DNA from: Apus apus
Taxonomy: Eukaryota > Chordata > Aves > Apodiformes > Apodidae
NCBI RefSeq assembly: GCF_020740795.1
Contig: NC_067312.1
Span: 61,046,405 to 61,110,404 of the forward strand
Direction of reading: 5' to 3'
DNA length: 64,000 nucleotides
The translations under genes were made by a program, and so were the position numbers. Positions within the stretch are counted from its first letter, which is position 1. Every line of letters begins with the position of its first letter. The notes beneath the pieces are model-generated. The model searched no databases. It was not told where the DNA came from and was given only the letters and a program-made list of their open reading frames with translations. Shown one piece after another: positions 1 through 12,100 of the stretch.

Positions 1-2964
1 AGTTACAATTTCTGTTAGTTTTGTGATGTCTCTGTAAGCTTAACTGGCTCAGATGTATTTGTACATTATTTACATAATCATGCAAAATTACTAGCTTGTT
101 GCTTTCATTTAATGCATTAAAGAACCTTCTTCTACAGTAATGAAATTATTTGATTAAATTCCCACCACAGTAATCCTCTTTCATTTTTGGTCATCTTTAA
201 GCTGAGGTTCACCGTGGTCTGAGATCCGGAAGGCTAAGTATGTGTAATTGGGTTTACAATTTTACTAAGAATTGTGTATGATGTTGGGAGCACACAAATA
301 AAAAGCTTCTTAAAATTACCTAACACTAAGTGTCTGAAGTAATGGCACATCCCTGTACTTTTGTTCTGTCTCTGAAGTAAGGAAAACATGCCTTCATCTT
401 GTGTTCCATAAACTTTAATATCTCCTTCCACTCCAGTAATGTATTAGTAGACTTTAAGGAAAATCCTTTATAGTTGCTATTATTTCTGCCTTTGTAATTG
501 TTTGTGCGCACTGAAAATGAAGTGCTTGTCTACTCAGTGAAAAACTGAATAGAAATGCAGTATTGAGTGGCCTTTCAGTAAGGTTTTAGTGCTGTGATGT
601 AATTTCCTGTTCCTAAACATAATGAACAAGCATACAAGCTTTTCGTAAAGTCATTAAGTTCAGTCTTATAAATAGTATTTTTAAATTGTTTTTTTGTTCT
701 TATTGCACTTTGTGTGAAAGGCCAGTTTTGACATAAAGACAGTTAGGACTAGTTCATATTTATAGCTGTAAAGTCTTTTGTGTGGTTATGAAGAACTATT
801 GGTTTCCACTACCTTGCTGGGCTAAGCAAGCTGTAAACACCTTCTCCTGAGAGGTTAGAGTTAGCCTTCACTTTTTTACAATTGGTTCATGTTGCTTTTA
901 ATAGATGTGACTAGAACCACATCCAGCCTACCAGAAGGGAACTTCTTGCAGTTATGTGCTGTACCATCAATCCTATCCCGTTGTATTTCTACAGGAAGTG
1001 TCTCCAGTCATTACATGTGTTCCTACCCAGTGTCATAAAGGAAATTTTCTGCAAAGCTTCTTGGATATTTGGAGATCCCCTGTTCTGTGTCTTTATATTG
1101 CACAAAGAGCTAACTAACTTTTTTGTGTGGCTAGCACATAATCCTTCCCTATCTTTTTTTTAATTTTATTTCTACGCTTAATGCACTTCTTTCCTTACTC
1201 ATTTATACATAACTTTTAAGTAAACTTTAATGTAATTTTCAGTAGTCTTTGCAATATAAATGTGCCCAACTGCAAACTCATAGAATGGGAATAATTCTGA
1301 GAAATATGATATAATATTTTCCAATGTGTCTAGCACTTGCCTTTGGCTGTTTTGATCTTGTGTTCCTTCTATGTTATTTGTATTATCTGTCTTGATACTG
1401 TCTTTTGGATCACTTGGTCTTTAACTCAGTAGATTGGAGGATAACAGATTGTTCTTTAGTGCAGAACCTCTGAAGTAACTTTCACATCTTAAATCCTAAT
1501 TTGAAGAAATAGCCATTCTCCCTTACAGTCAAGCCCTTAAGTACCTCAGTCTAACCAGATTCTCTAAGCCGTCCTTTTAGTGTGCCCTTTTGAAATTAAA
1601 TTTAATCTGAAAACCTAATTGTATTTTATTCTATTTAAACAAAATCAGTTTATGATCTTTCATTTGAAAATTTGCCCTTATTAGAGCATTTGGAGTCCTT
1701 GAGAAGGCCAGAGCATCTTTATTTCACATTCACTTCACTTTTTGAAGAAGAGTAATGCTTTTGAAGAAGAATAAATGTTGTTTGGGGTTCTTTTTAGCTT
1801 TTATTGCATTTGTGTTCTGTTGTTAATTTTTAAACTAGTTTTCTTGCAGGAATAAAGTCCTTGGGACCTTCTTTTATACTAGAGCATTACTTAAACTAGT
1901 ATTCAGCTTGGGTGTGGAGTTCAGTGAATGGAATAAGCAGTGGTTGTGAGGACAACAATATCTCTAGGCAAATCCAGAAAAGGTTACTGAATCCAAAGAC
2001 CTTTAGAATTTTTCTGGAAAGAGTGAATGTGAATTAGTAAGCAAATAGAAATTCTCTATGGACTTTGTCCAGAGCTGAGCATCAGTTAGCACTTTGTAGT
2101 TTTGAGGTAGGAGAATGGAAAAAAATGGGGGGGATTTTTCTGTGATCTTTTTATATATACTCAAAGTACAGAGATTCATAATCTAATCTGAAAAGTAATC
2201 TTTCTACTTGACCTTCTTTTTCACACTTACTGTAGTTTCACCTTCCAAAGAGACCTCAACAGAATTCTTCCCTCCATGTTGTTTTTGCTGAATGTACTAT
2301 GATGTTTTTGAGACTGGCATTAATTGACCCTTTTCAGGAAGTCAGACTATTTCTTAAATGCTCCGTTCTCCTCTTGCGCCCTTCCCCTGCTGCACCCCCT
2401 TCCCACAGTAACATTGCTGATGGCCATAGTGGTACTTTCTTCTGTGTGCTCTCAGTTATCCTTGTCTTAGGCTAGATGGGAGGGTAAATATTTCAAAGCC
2501 AGCTTTTTAAAAAAACAATCAGACTTTGAATAAAAAGTATTTTTATCCCAGGGCATGAGATTTAAGTAATGCAGTGTAACTAGGGAGCAGAAGATGAGAA
2601 TATGTATGAACTAAATGTTGGGAAATTCTGCTTAAATTACTTGGTTCATACTGAGCTGTAGTAGCAAAAGACAAGGTAAAGTAACTGTATGTACAGTGTT
2701 ACATCATGAAGATGTAACAGTGCAGGGCTATACTGTAATCCTAATGTAAGCATATCAAAGAGCCTCCCAGAGGAACAACCCTTGTGATAGCAGTCAAGGA
2801 GTTTAATGCTGAAAAGTAGATGATGTTGTTGAGAGGAATTACAAGTGGCAACATACTTAGTGTATTTTTTCATGGTACAGTTTCTGCATAAAATTGATTT
2901 CTCTGAAATTATTTTTTGATCAAACTACATGGTTTTCAAAAATGTCAACATCTTTTTCTGGTAG
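1..2964 (+). other. DMXL1: DMXL1 intron (5' end outside window)
   Basis: This is AT-rich sequence without recognisable exons or interspersed repeats. I looked for the DMXL1 block that should precede exon 1 (ending in an NPAT-like motif) and did not find it, so the preceding exon lies further left. The acceptor that ends the intron is a pyrimidine-rich tract followed by AG at 2963-2964. Confidence 0.8.
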
Positions 2965-3174
2965 ATATTCCTCTGCTCCCTTCTATCACATCTCTGAGTC
3001 TTGGTGGAAATGAAGAAAAAAGTGGACCTTTTGTTGTGCACTGGCTAAACAATAAAGAACTTCATTTTACCTTATCTATGGAAGTATTTTTGCAGCAACT
3101 TAAGAAGAGTTTTGAACATCATTCTGAAACTAACACCGAGGAATCTAATCAAATGGATGGGAGATCAGAGGAAG
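2965..3174 (+). CDS. DMXL1: DMXL1 exon 1 of window
   Basis: The exon enters with two bases of a split Asp codon and leaves with one base (phase 1), with donor GTAAAA. It encodes residues 1-70, including [13 protein letters not shown] and [13 protein letters not shown], which are DMXL1 blocks from the N-terminal WD region. The tail ([18 protein letters not shown]) is acidic and variable. Confidence 0.93.
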
Positions 3175-6100
3175 GTAAAAGTCTTATACACAAGTGATTT
3201 TCATTTTACAAAGTAATTTTTACTGTTCTTTCATGTGCAGTAAGAGGCAGGCAATTTGACTGTAAGGACAGATTACAGTAGCGTTTCTATGCATTTCCTT
3301 CCCTTATGCTGGAAGTACCTAAGTGACTCTTAAAAATCTGTATCTAAAAATTCTGAATTTGTTTATGGTTGTTCAAAAAACTTTGAGTTCTTTATTCTGA
3401 AAACTGTAGTACCTACTTAGGCTGACCTGGAGACCTTTGCATGGAAGTGCTTTATTGTAACATTTTTTAAGGAAGCAGGTGCAACATTAGGATTAACTTT
3501 CTTTTTGAAGTGCTAACATAAACCTAGTTTAAATGTCTTTATTCTCCAAGATAACACTGTCAATTAATTTAAATACATACAGTTTGAAGATGACTGCTTG
3601 CAAAAAATTTATATAAAATGGGGGCTAGTAAAAGTGTTTAAGATTCAGTATGAACTGTTTTTGTTTGTTAGTCATTTACTGAGGTCTGCTAGAGGATTTC
3701 TGGTTAAAACTCTTATTTTAAATTGGTACTTACATGAGTGGCTTATGAAAGACCTGGAAAATGCTGCTTTCAATTCTTCTGTTTTTGAATATAAAATATA
3801 TAAATCTGTGTGTGTTCTAGAAGTTGATGAAACTGGAGATGAACAGAAGGGGATCCAAGAAAAGAAGGAACTGGGTGATGAGAAAACTACTCCAAATTCA
3901 AGCCTTGTTCCTTTGTCTTCTGCTATTATTGATCATGAAATTGAAGTACTACTTTCTGAATGGAGTAAAAATGCTGACATGCTTTTCAGTATACATCCTA
4001 TGGATGGTTCACTGCTAGTGTGGCATGTGGACTGGCTAGACGAATACCAGCCTGGCATGTTTCGCCAGGTGCAGGTACTTTATTTTTTCTGGGTTATGCA
4101 TTGTTATTCTGTTGGAAGTATGATGAGAAAATTATTTCATTATTTATTCTTTTTCCCTTAAAATTCCAGGTGTCATTTGTCTCAAGAATTCCTGTTGCAT
4201 TTCCAACAGGTGATGCAAACTCTCTTTGCCGAAGTATAGTGATGTATGCTTGTACCAAAAATGTTGACTTAGCTATTCAACAAGGCAAACAGAAACCTCC
4301 TGGCCTTACACGATCTGCATCTATGCTTATCTCTTCTGGACACAGTAAATCAACAAACAGTTTAAAACTAAGTATCTTCACGCCCAATGTTATGATGATT
4401 TCCAAACATGCAGATGGGTCATTGAACCAGTGGCTAGTGAGTTTTGCTGAGGAATCTGCTTTTTCCACTGTGCTCAGTATTTCACATAAATCACGATATT
4501 GTGGTCACCGTTTTCATCTTAATGACTTAGCTTGCCACTCAGTATTACCACTGCTGCTTACAACATCACATCATAATGCTCTAATTTCGCCAGATGTTGA
4601 GAATGCAAAACAGGCAAATGATTCTCAAGAGTCACCAGCAAGATTTCAGAGTAGAGGCAATGTGAGCCTAACATCACAGGATCCCAATGCAGTTTACAGT
4701 GAACTTATTCTTTGGAGAGTTGACCCTGTTGGGCCTTTGTCCTTTTCTGGTGGAGTTTCTGAACTTGCACGGATCAATTCTCTCCATATTTCAGCTTTTT
4801 CTAATGTTGCATGGCTGCCCACACTTATACCCAGCTACTGCCTTGGTGAGTTTAATTTCCTCAATTTTGTTCTAAAATAAAAGTAATATAACCTAATAAT
4901 GCAATTCAATAGATAATTTAGATATACTTGTATGTGTTGGAAAAAATGTTAAATGTGGGTCTTTTTCACAGATTATTCCTGCATGAAGAATTGCTGTGGT
5001 TCTGCTTTTTTAATGTATTTGATAATTTAGGAGCTAATGCAGTAAAATTCTTAGATTATAGTGCATACTTCAGAATCTTATTCCCTTAAAGGCAGAGGTA
5101 GATTTTTGTCTGATTTGCAAATGGGATTCTCATTTCATTTCATATACTTGGATTTGTTTGCAAAGCACAGCATGTAAATTTTTTAGTTCTTGTAAATAGA
5201 AGTTAATGAGAGAATTTTTCTTATGTTGTTTTCTTTCATAACTTCAAAATTGCCTATTTCAAAAAAAACCCAACAAGCAAAACAAAGAGAAACTTGGTGT
5301 TTGAATGCCTGAGCACTTTTTTGCATTCTTACTTTTCAGGTGCATACTGTAATTCTCCAAGTGCCTGCTTTGTGGCTAGTGATGGACATCATTTGAGGTT
5401 ATATCAAGCAGTAATAGATGCTAAGAAACTTTTGTGTGAGCTCTCCAATCCAGAAATTTCTGTAAGTGAAAAGCTGTCTCAAGATTTTGGAGGTTGAAAC
5501 TTCTTTCAGTAGCAGTAGTTTCAGACTTGTTGGTGACTAGCTAAGCTGGTTGCTTAGGATTTTGCAGAATATGGTAGTTTAGCTCTGCTTGTAAAAAGCG
5601 CTATGGTAAAGCTTTTTAGCATTGTAGCCACACTGCATTCCATTTAATCTCAAACTCTGCATATTGAGGCAGGTCAATATTTGGTTGGGAGTTCCTCTGA
5701 AACACTTGCACTACAAGGAGTAGTAACAGAGGAACAAACTCTGTGTGCATTGTCCATCATAAGGACAAGTCGAGATGACAATGCAGCTTCAGGAAAGGAC
5801 AAAAAACAGCTGAATGTGAGGCCTTCCAGATATTTTTGTCACCTTTCAGCTATCAAAAACCATGTGGCTTTTGTAAAAACTGGGAATGTTACCTGTGTTT
5901 TTGGTGGATTACAACCAGTATATATTTCATGCTTTAGTTAATATTTGTTTAGTGATCCTGCACCTGTCTACTGGGCTGTGCCACAGAATGGCAGTAACTC
6001 ACAAAACTTGAGCTAACAAGACCATCTCTCTGACTCTTTCTGAACAGAAATATGTTGGTGAAGTTTTTAACATCATAAGTCAGCAATCTACAGCTCGCCC

Positions 6101-9100
6101 AGGATGTATCATTGAACTGGATGCTATCACAGAGCTTGTAAGTTTTATTTCTGTACTCATTTTTATACCATCATTAGCTTGTTTTCAAAGTGTTAATCAT
6201 AAAGGCTATGCATGTTGCTCTTCATCAGATGAAGAGGAGGTATTTAAAGATGTATTCTGACATATACTTGCGTTTGGTTTTGTAGTACCTGTAAATGAAA
6301 ACAATGAGTAATAAAGGTGTGTTTTCTTGATAAATCTGTCATTGTTGTGTATAACTTGTCAAAAGCTCTTGTGTTAGAGAGCAATCTTAAACAATACACT
6401 CCAACAATGTTCACTCCCTGTGTGTGTTTCTGCTTTTTTAGCATGGCAGGAAAACACAGTTATTCCATGTTTTTCAAGAAGACTTGATTTTAAATAACCA
6501 GGAGAAGGAAATACCTGAAAAGAGGAACAATTTATCAGACTCTGGTAAAGAATTATTTTTCTTAGAATGTAGAAGACAAAGCATTCAATTTTTCATTCCA
6601 CAGAGGAAAAAGAACTTGTTCTATAGCTTTTAGAATGTTAAGGTCAAATATCTTATATTTAAGAACTTTCTATAGCAAAGATGAAAACTTGGTCTAATGA
6701 AGCTCATTGGTGTTTCACTTCCTTTAAGAGCTGTGTAACCAAATTTTAGATGAGGTAACCTATATAAGGAGATATCCATCATGTACTGTGTTGAGCATTC
6801 CATTGGTGATACCTTTCTTATAAGAGGGGGAGAAGGATTTAAATGTAGAGCCTGTAGCTGTAGTGTATAGACGAAGTTTACAGTATCCTTTTTATGATGG
6901 TTGTTCATCTATCATCAGCTAAATATTGTTCCTTAGACCTTGTGTGGTACAATGAATTACAGGTGAAAAAAATTTCCCCAAACATAACTGTAGAATACGA
7001 TACTGTGAGTAGTGTGTGGATTTGTAGGTCTTGGGACAGTCTGAATTGCTTTAGAATAAATGATCAGTTTTCCTTGGTGGAATGCATCAGTCATCATGTT
7101 TTATAGGCATTCCAGTTATGTTATATTCCAATTAAATAATCTGAGGAAAAAAAGAGTCAGAGTAAAGTTTGTGATATCAAATCACCTGCAATAGTTGTAA
7201 GATGAGTGCTGAATAAAAGAAAGCAAAACTGAAACAGTGTCAACATATTGCATAATGGCTTGGTGCACAAAATTTATTTTCGTTAGAAAAAACGGCAGGA
7301 ATCTAGGGAAATACTGCCTGAACTGCATATAGGTGGCTATCAGTTCTGAATTAGCTGTTTCTAGTCAAGAAAGAGATTTGGAGTAATGGAGACAATCTGA
7401 AAATGTCAACCCTACTCTCAGTGGAGGTCAAAAAATTGTAAATGGGATGTTGAAAATTAGGAGCAAAATAGAGTACAAAAATAAGCGTTACCTTATAGCA
7501 TGACTTTATTGTATGTTTTCATCTTGAGTATAATATACAGAAAGGACTTTAAAAGAAATATGCAAGTTATTTGATCTTAGTAAAGGTCAATTTTATACAT
7601 CTATATGTGAAGTTCTGTATAGATTGCTACTGTGTAAGAAATGGGCTAATTGAACACTTTGAAAAACTGTTAATCAGAAGCATATAATTCACATACATTC
7701 TAACTCAAAAGTATCTTCTAGTATTTTAAAGCTCTTTGGTTTTAAACAGCCCACTTCCTCTAGTTTAATAAAGCATGTAAATATGTAGCTCACATTTTTT
7801 AAAAAAAACCCGAAAAACCAAATTCATTTGCATTGTTCTGCAGTACTGTAAGCAATCCAGTGTCAAAACCACAGGGTAAATACAACTTATTCTTGATGAT
7901 GTTTTGTGTGGAGGCACACCTAAAGAAGGGTCAAAGGAATCATGGAGGAAAGGATGCCACTAAACTATTTCTTCTTGATCTTAGTGGGTTTAGTTTGGTG
8001 CTGCAGATGGGGAATGGGTGCATCCTATAGAAATGGGCTCCTTTTGATACTGCAACTCATGTTTTCTTTGAGTGAAACTGTAGCAAATAATTTCTTAAGA
8101 AGAAACATTTTCACTCTTGTGCTTTCCAGATGATATAGGTCTGTCCAGGTTGTGATCCATTAATCTATTCATTAGACCAGTCTGTGGCTTTCTGAATTGT
8201 TGAGACTGCATTTTTTCTCTATATCTAACTTGTTTACTTTTTATACATTAAAGTCTAAACCTCTGCCTAGTTCACTGTCTTAGGTGTAAAGCTGCCAATA
8301 ACAGATAGATAGCTAAGAAACTTAGGAGGCAAGAATGGAAAAGGCAAAGATGTAGAGGTGAGAGTACATTCTGGGATTTAATTTAAACACAGCAGATTTA
8401 GACAAATACGTTGTCCTCCCTAGAAGAAAATTTTGTCACTTCTTCATGTGTGTGCCTATAATAGTAGTACTTACTGTTTGTGATAAAATACTGTGAAAAC
8501 AAATATAACAGAGTTGGATGTAGTCAGACCATTGCAATTCAGTATTAGTTCGTGACAGCTTAATATGATTATTTTCTAGTCAGCAGAATTTAGTTGTGTT
8601 TTTGAGTGAATAAAACCTAAGATCTTCCTGTTCTGGATTTTCTCAGGAAACCAGCAGAATGGATTCTCTGAGAAATTCTATTTAATAGTAGTGGAGTATA
8701 CTCAAAGTCGTTCATTATTACATATGTGGCATTTACATTTGAAGTCAATTCCTGTCTCAATAGGTAAGCCCTCTTTTTTGTAGTTTTCTGTTGGAAAAAA
8801 AAATCACTGTCTTGTCAATCTATCTGCTGTTCAGTGTATTGTAAAATGTATTTCAGTTTTTTGAAAAGAATCTAAAAATCTTCAATTACAAGCTTTCATG
8901 ACAACCCATTCTTTCTTGGTTACTTCTTGGTTACTAATCTTCAGAATGCTGAAGCTTTTGAGTTCAGCCTGGACCCAAAGTTTAATATACTTTTTGCATT
9001 CTAAGGGCAAATATATTTATTGGGTTTTATTAGTCTAGCAGTTCAGATGGTTTACTTCTCAGTTTTTGTTCTTTTTTTGAGTGCACGTAAATTTGAAATT

Positions 9101-12100
9101 AAACTGTAGTCTGAAGCACCTAGACATCAGAGATGCAATTATGAAAAAATTTAAAGTTCTGCAGTCTGCTGGTTCTCTACCACAAACACTATGAAACTTT
9201 AAAGTAAGCTAAGTTATACTTAGTACTTTTCTGCTAACATGTAAAGATTTTAAGAAAACATAAATCGGTTGTTCACTACATACCAGAGGAGTCTGTTAAA
9301 CCGAATTGGTAGTTGTCTTGCTGTTGTTTGCAAAGGCAGATTTTCATCAGTTATTTTAAGTATTATTGCAATTAGTCTATAAGGTGGTGAGAGAGACTAA
9401 ATATCCAAATTTTCTGATCTACTTAAATGATGAGGACCTTACTGATTAGACTTTTCAACCAACCAATTAGTTGACAGTTTTCATGTTGCAAATCCATCAA
9501 ATTCACACTGTAACTACTGAGTATTATGGATACATGATTTTTTTTTTTTAATATCACATAATCTCAGAGGTGCTACTTTTTAAGCAAATACTAACAAAAC
9601 TTCTGGAAAATACTTTTGCCCCAATTTGTAAGGTAAGACATGGAAGTCTAAACGTAGTTTTCACTAGCTACAGGTATTTTGTTCTTCATGAAACACTAAT
9701 TTTCATGGATAACTGCATACGTACATCTGTTGTCTGTAGTTTTGATGTTTCTGGTTACAGTTTGGCTGTTTTAAGTGTATTAAGTTTAAAACTAACTTCT
9801 CAACAGTTCTAGAATTTCAGAAGTATTTCATGGGAAGTGTGCTAGCATTTTTCTTTGAATTTCGATGTGGGAATGCATTTCATTAAAATGAAACTAAAAT
9901 ATGATGTCATGTTTTATCTGTCTCTGTGGAATTTTTAAGGTGAGTAAAGTTACTTCTTAGATTAAAAGAAATAATTGACTTTTTCAAATTAAAAACGCTA
10001 ACTTTTTTTTTAGATGAAGAGATAGATTCAAATACATCTGAAGCAGCAACACGAATAGAAGAAGTATATTCTTCACCAGATCCAGAGAAGATCCAGTCAC
10101 CTTTCACTCAGAAGTATCAAGCCTGTAGAGCAAACCTTCAGAGCACCAGCTCACTTACTCTGTCTTCCAAAATGGTGTATAGTCAAGAGCTGAATTTGCC
10201 AGAAGGAGTAGAGATAATAAGTGTAAAGCCATCGGCAGGTTTGTAATTTTTCTCAAAGAATAAAGGGATCCTTGCCTTTCTTGCTTTGATCCTAAAATAA
10301 AGTAAGTTGGGTAAGTTTGGTGTTTGTTGTTAAAATGCCTGTAGATGGATCCAAAAGTTTTGCTAAAAATTCCTCCCCTGATTTTATATCATGATCCTGG
10401 AACTAGGACTAAAAGAAAGCTCTTATTTCAGGTAAAATACTCCTTGAATTTCAGATTCTCGCAATAAAAGAAATTGGAGAAACACAAATTTGGTTTTACA
10501 GTAATTAATGATTTTTTTGGTAGGATGTTTACTTAAAATTTAAGACTTCTGTCAGTAGTCTTTCAAAAAGATAAATAATTTTAGATTTTGGATTGGGTTT
10601 GTTGGATGGTAGAGATGATAGATACTGAGGTTTAAATCACGTAATTTGACTCCTCCTTACAGCATTAAATGGAAACAAAGTGTAAAATGGTTTTGTAGTT
10701 TTTTTGTCATGTTGTCTCCTTTGTGAGGCCCTCCCTGCAAACAACCCCCTTTGTGAGGAAGTGCTAATATTTTTTTAATTAAGAAATAAAATTAGAACTT
10801 AAAGTTGTCCTACTTTTTTGTTTGCTTTTTAATGTTTCCACCAGTAAAAGTGTGTTTTATTTGATTTTAGGACATTTGAGTTCTTCTTCCATATATCCTG
10901 TTTGTCGTGCACCTTATCTGCTGGCTACTTCATGCTCTGATGGAAAAGTTCGGTTCTGGAGATGCAGAGTTACCACTGAATCATCAGCTTCATCCATGCC
11001 AGAATATAGTGCATATAGTGATATTACATATGTGTGGGAAGAATGGCCCTTACTGATTGAGGATGGACTTCTTAGTAGTAGTGCTATTCATGTTCCAGGA
11101 AGGCCAACTGAAGTTAGCTGTGCACACACAAACAGATTAGCAGTAGCATACAAACAGGTAACAGCTAAAAATAGCAATCTTTCTCAAGATTTTCTAATGC
11201 ATGTTAGTATTTTTGAATGTGAATCTACAGGGGGTTCTTCTTGGATTCTAGAACAGACTCTTCATTTAGATGAAATAGGCACCATGTTAGACTCTGGTGT
11301 TAGTATTGATAGTAATTTAATGGCATACAGCGCACAAGACATTTCTCTGTCTCATGGTGGAAATATTATGTCCAGCACTAAGCACTTGGTACACTTAGAT
11401 TGGATGTCTAGGGAAGATGGTTCACATATTCTAACAGTGGGAATTGGATCAAAACTTTATATGTTTGGTCAGCTGTCTGGGAAAATACAAGAACAAAATG
11501 GTAAGGAGATTGTAGCAATCTCCCATGGTGGCAGTGCCAAGTCTACAACCCTTTCTAGGTTTGTTCTGCTGCGTTGTGTTGACTTGGTTTCATCTGTAGA
11601 GGGGTCACCTCCTTTTCCAGTCTCCTTGTCTTGGGTACGTGATGGCATTCTTGTAGTTGGAATGGATTGTGAAATGCATGTTTATTCCCAGTGGCAATCT
11701 CCTTCCAAGCAAGAACTAGTTAGTACAGATTCCTACAGTGGAAGTATACCGTGTATAACTAGCTTAATGAAACAAAGCCAGTCAGCTGCCTCAGGTCTGC
11801 ATCCACCAAAGCGAACCTTGACAAGATCTTTGACCAGTCTTGCACAGAAACTTAGTGGGAAAAGATCTGCCTGTGATCTGTCTACAGAAATGGAAGATTC
11901 TGGTCTTTTTGAAGCAGCTCATACATTATCTCCCACTTTACCTCAGTACCATCCATACCAACTGTTAGAACTCATGGATCTTGGTAAAGTACATAGAGCA
12001 AAAGCTATTCTGTCCCATCTGGTGAAGTGCATTGCTGGAGAAGTTGTTGCTATAAATGAATCTGAATCTAATCATGATAAGAGGCTCAGATCTCTGACCA

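Noticed and set aside
3598..3820. Open reading upstream of DMXL1 exon 2 in the same frame
   Set aside because: It is intron read-through. The phase-1 join from exon 1 to the acceptor at 3820 gives the family sequence, and the upstream residues have no match.
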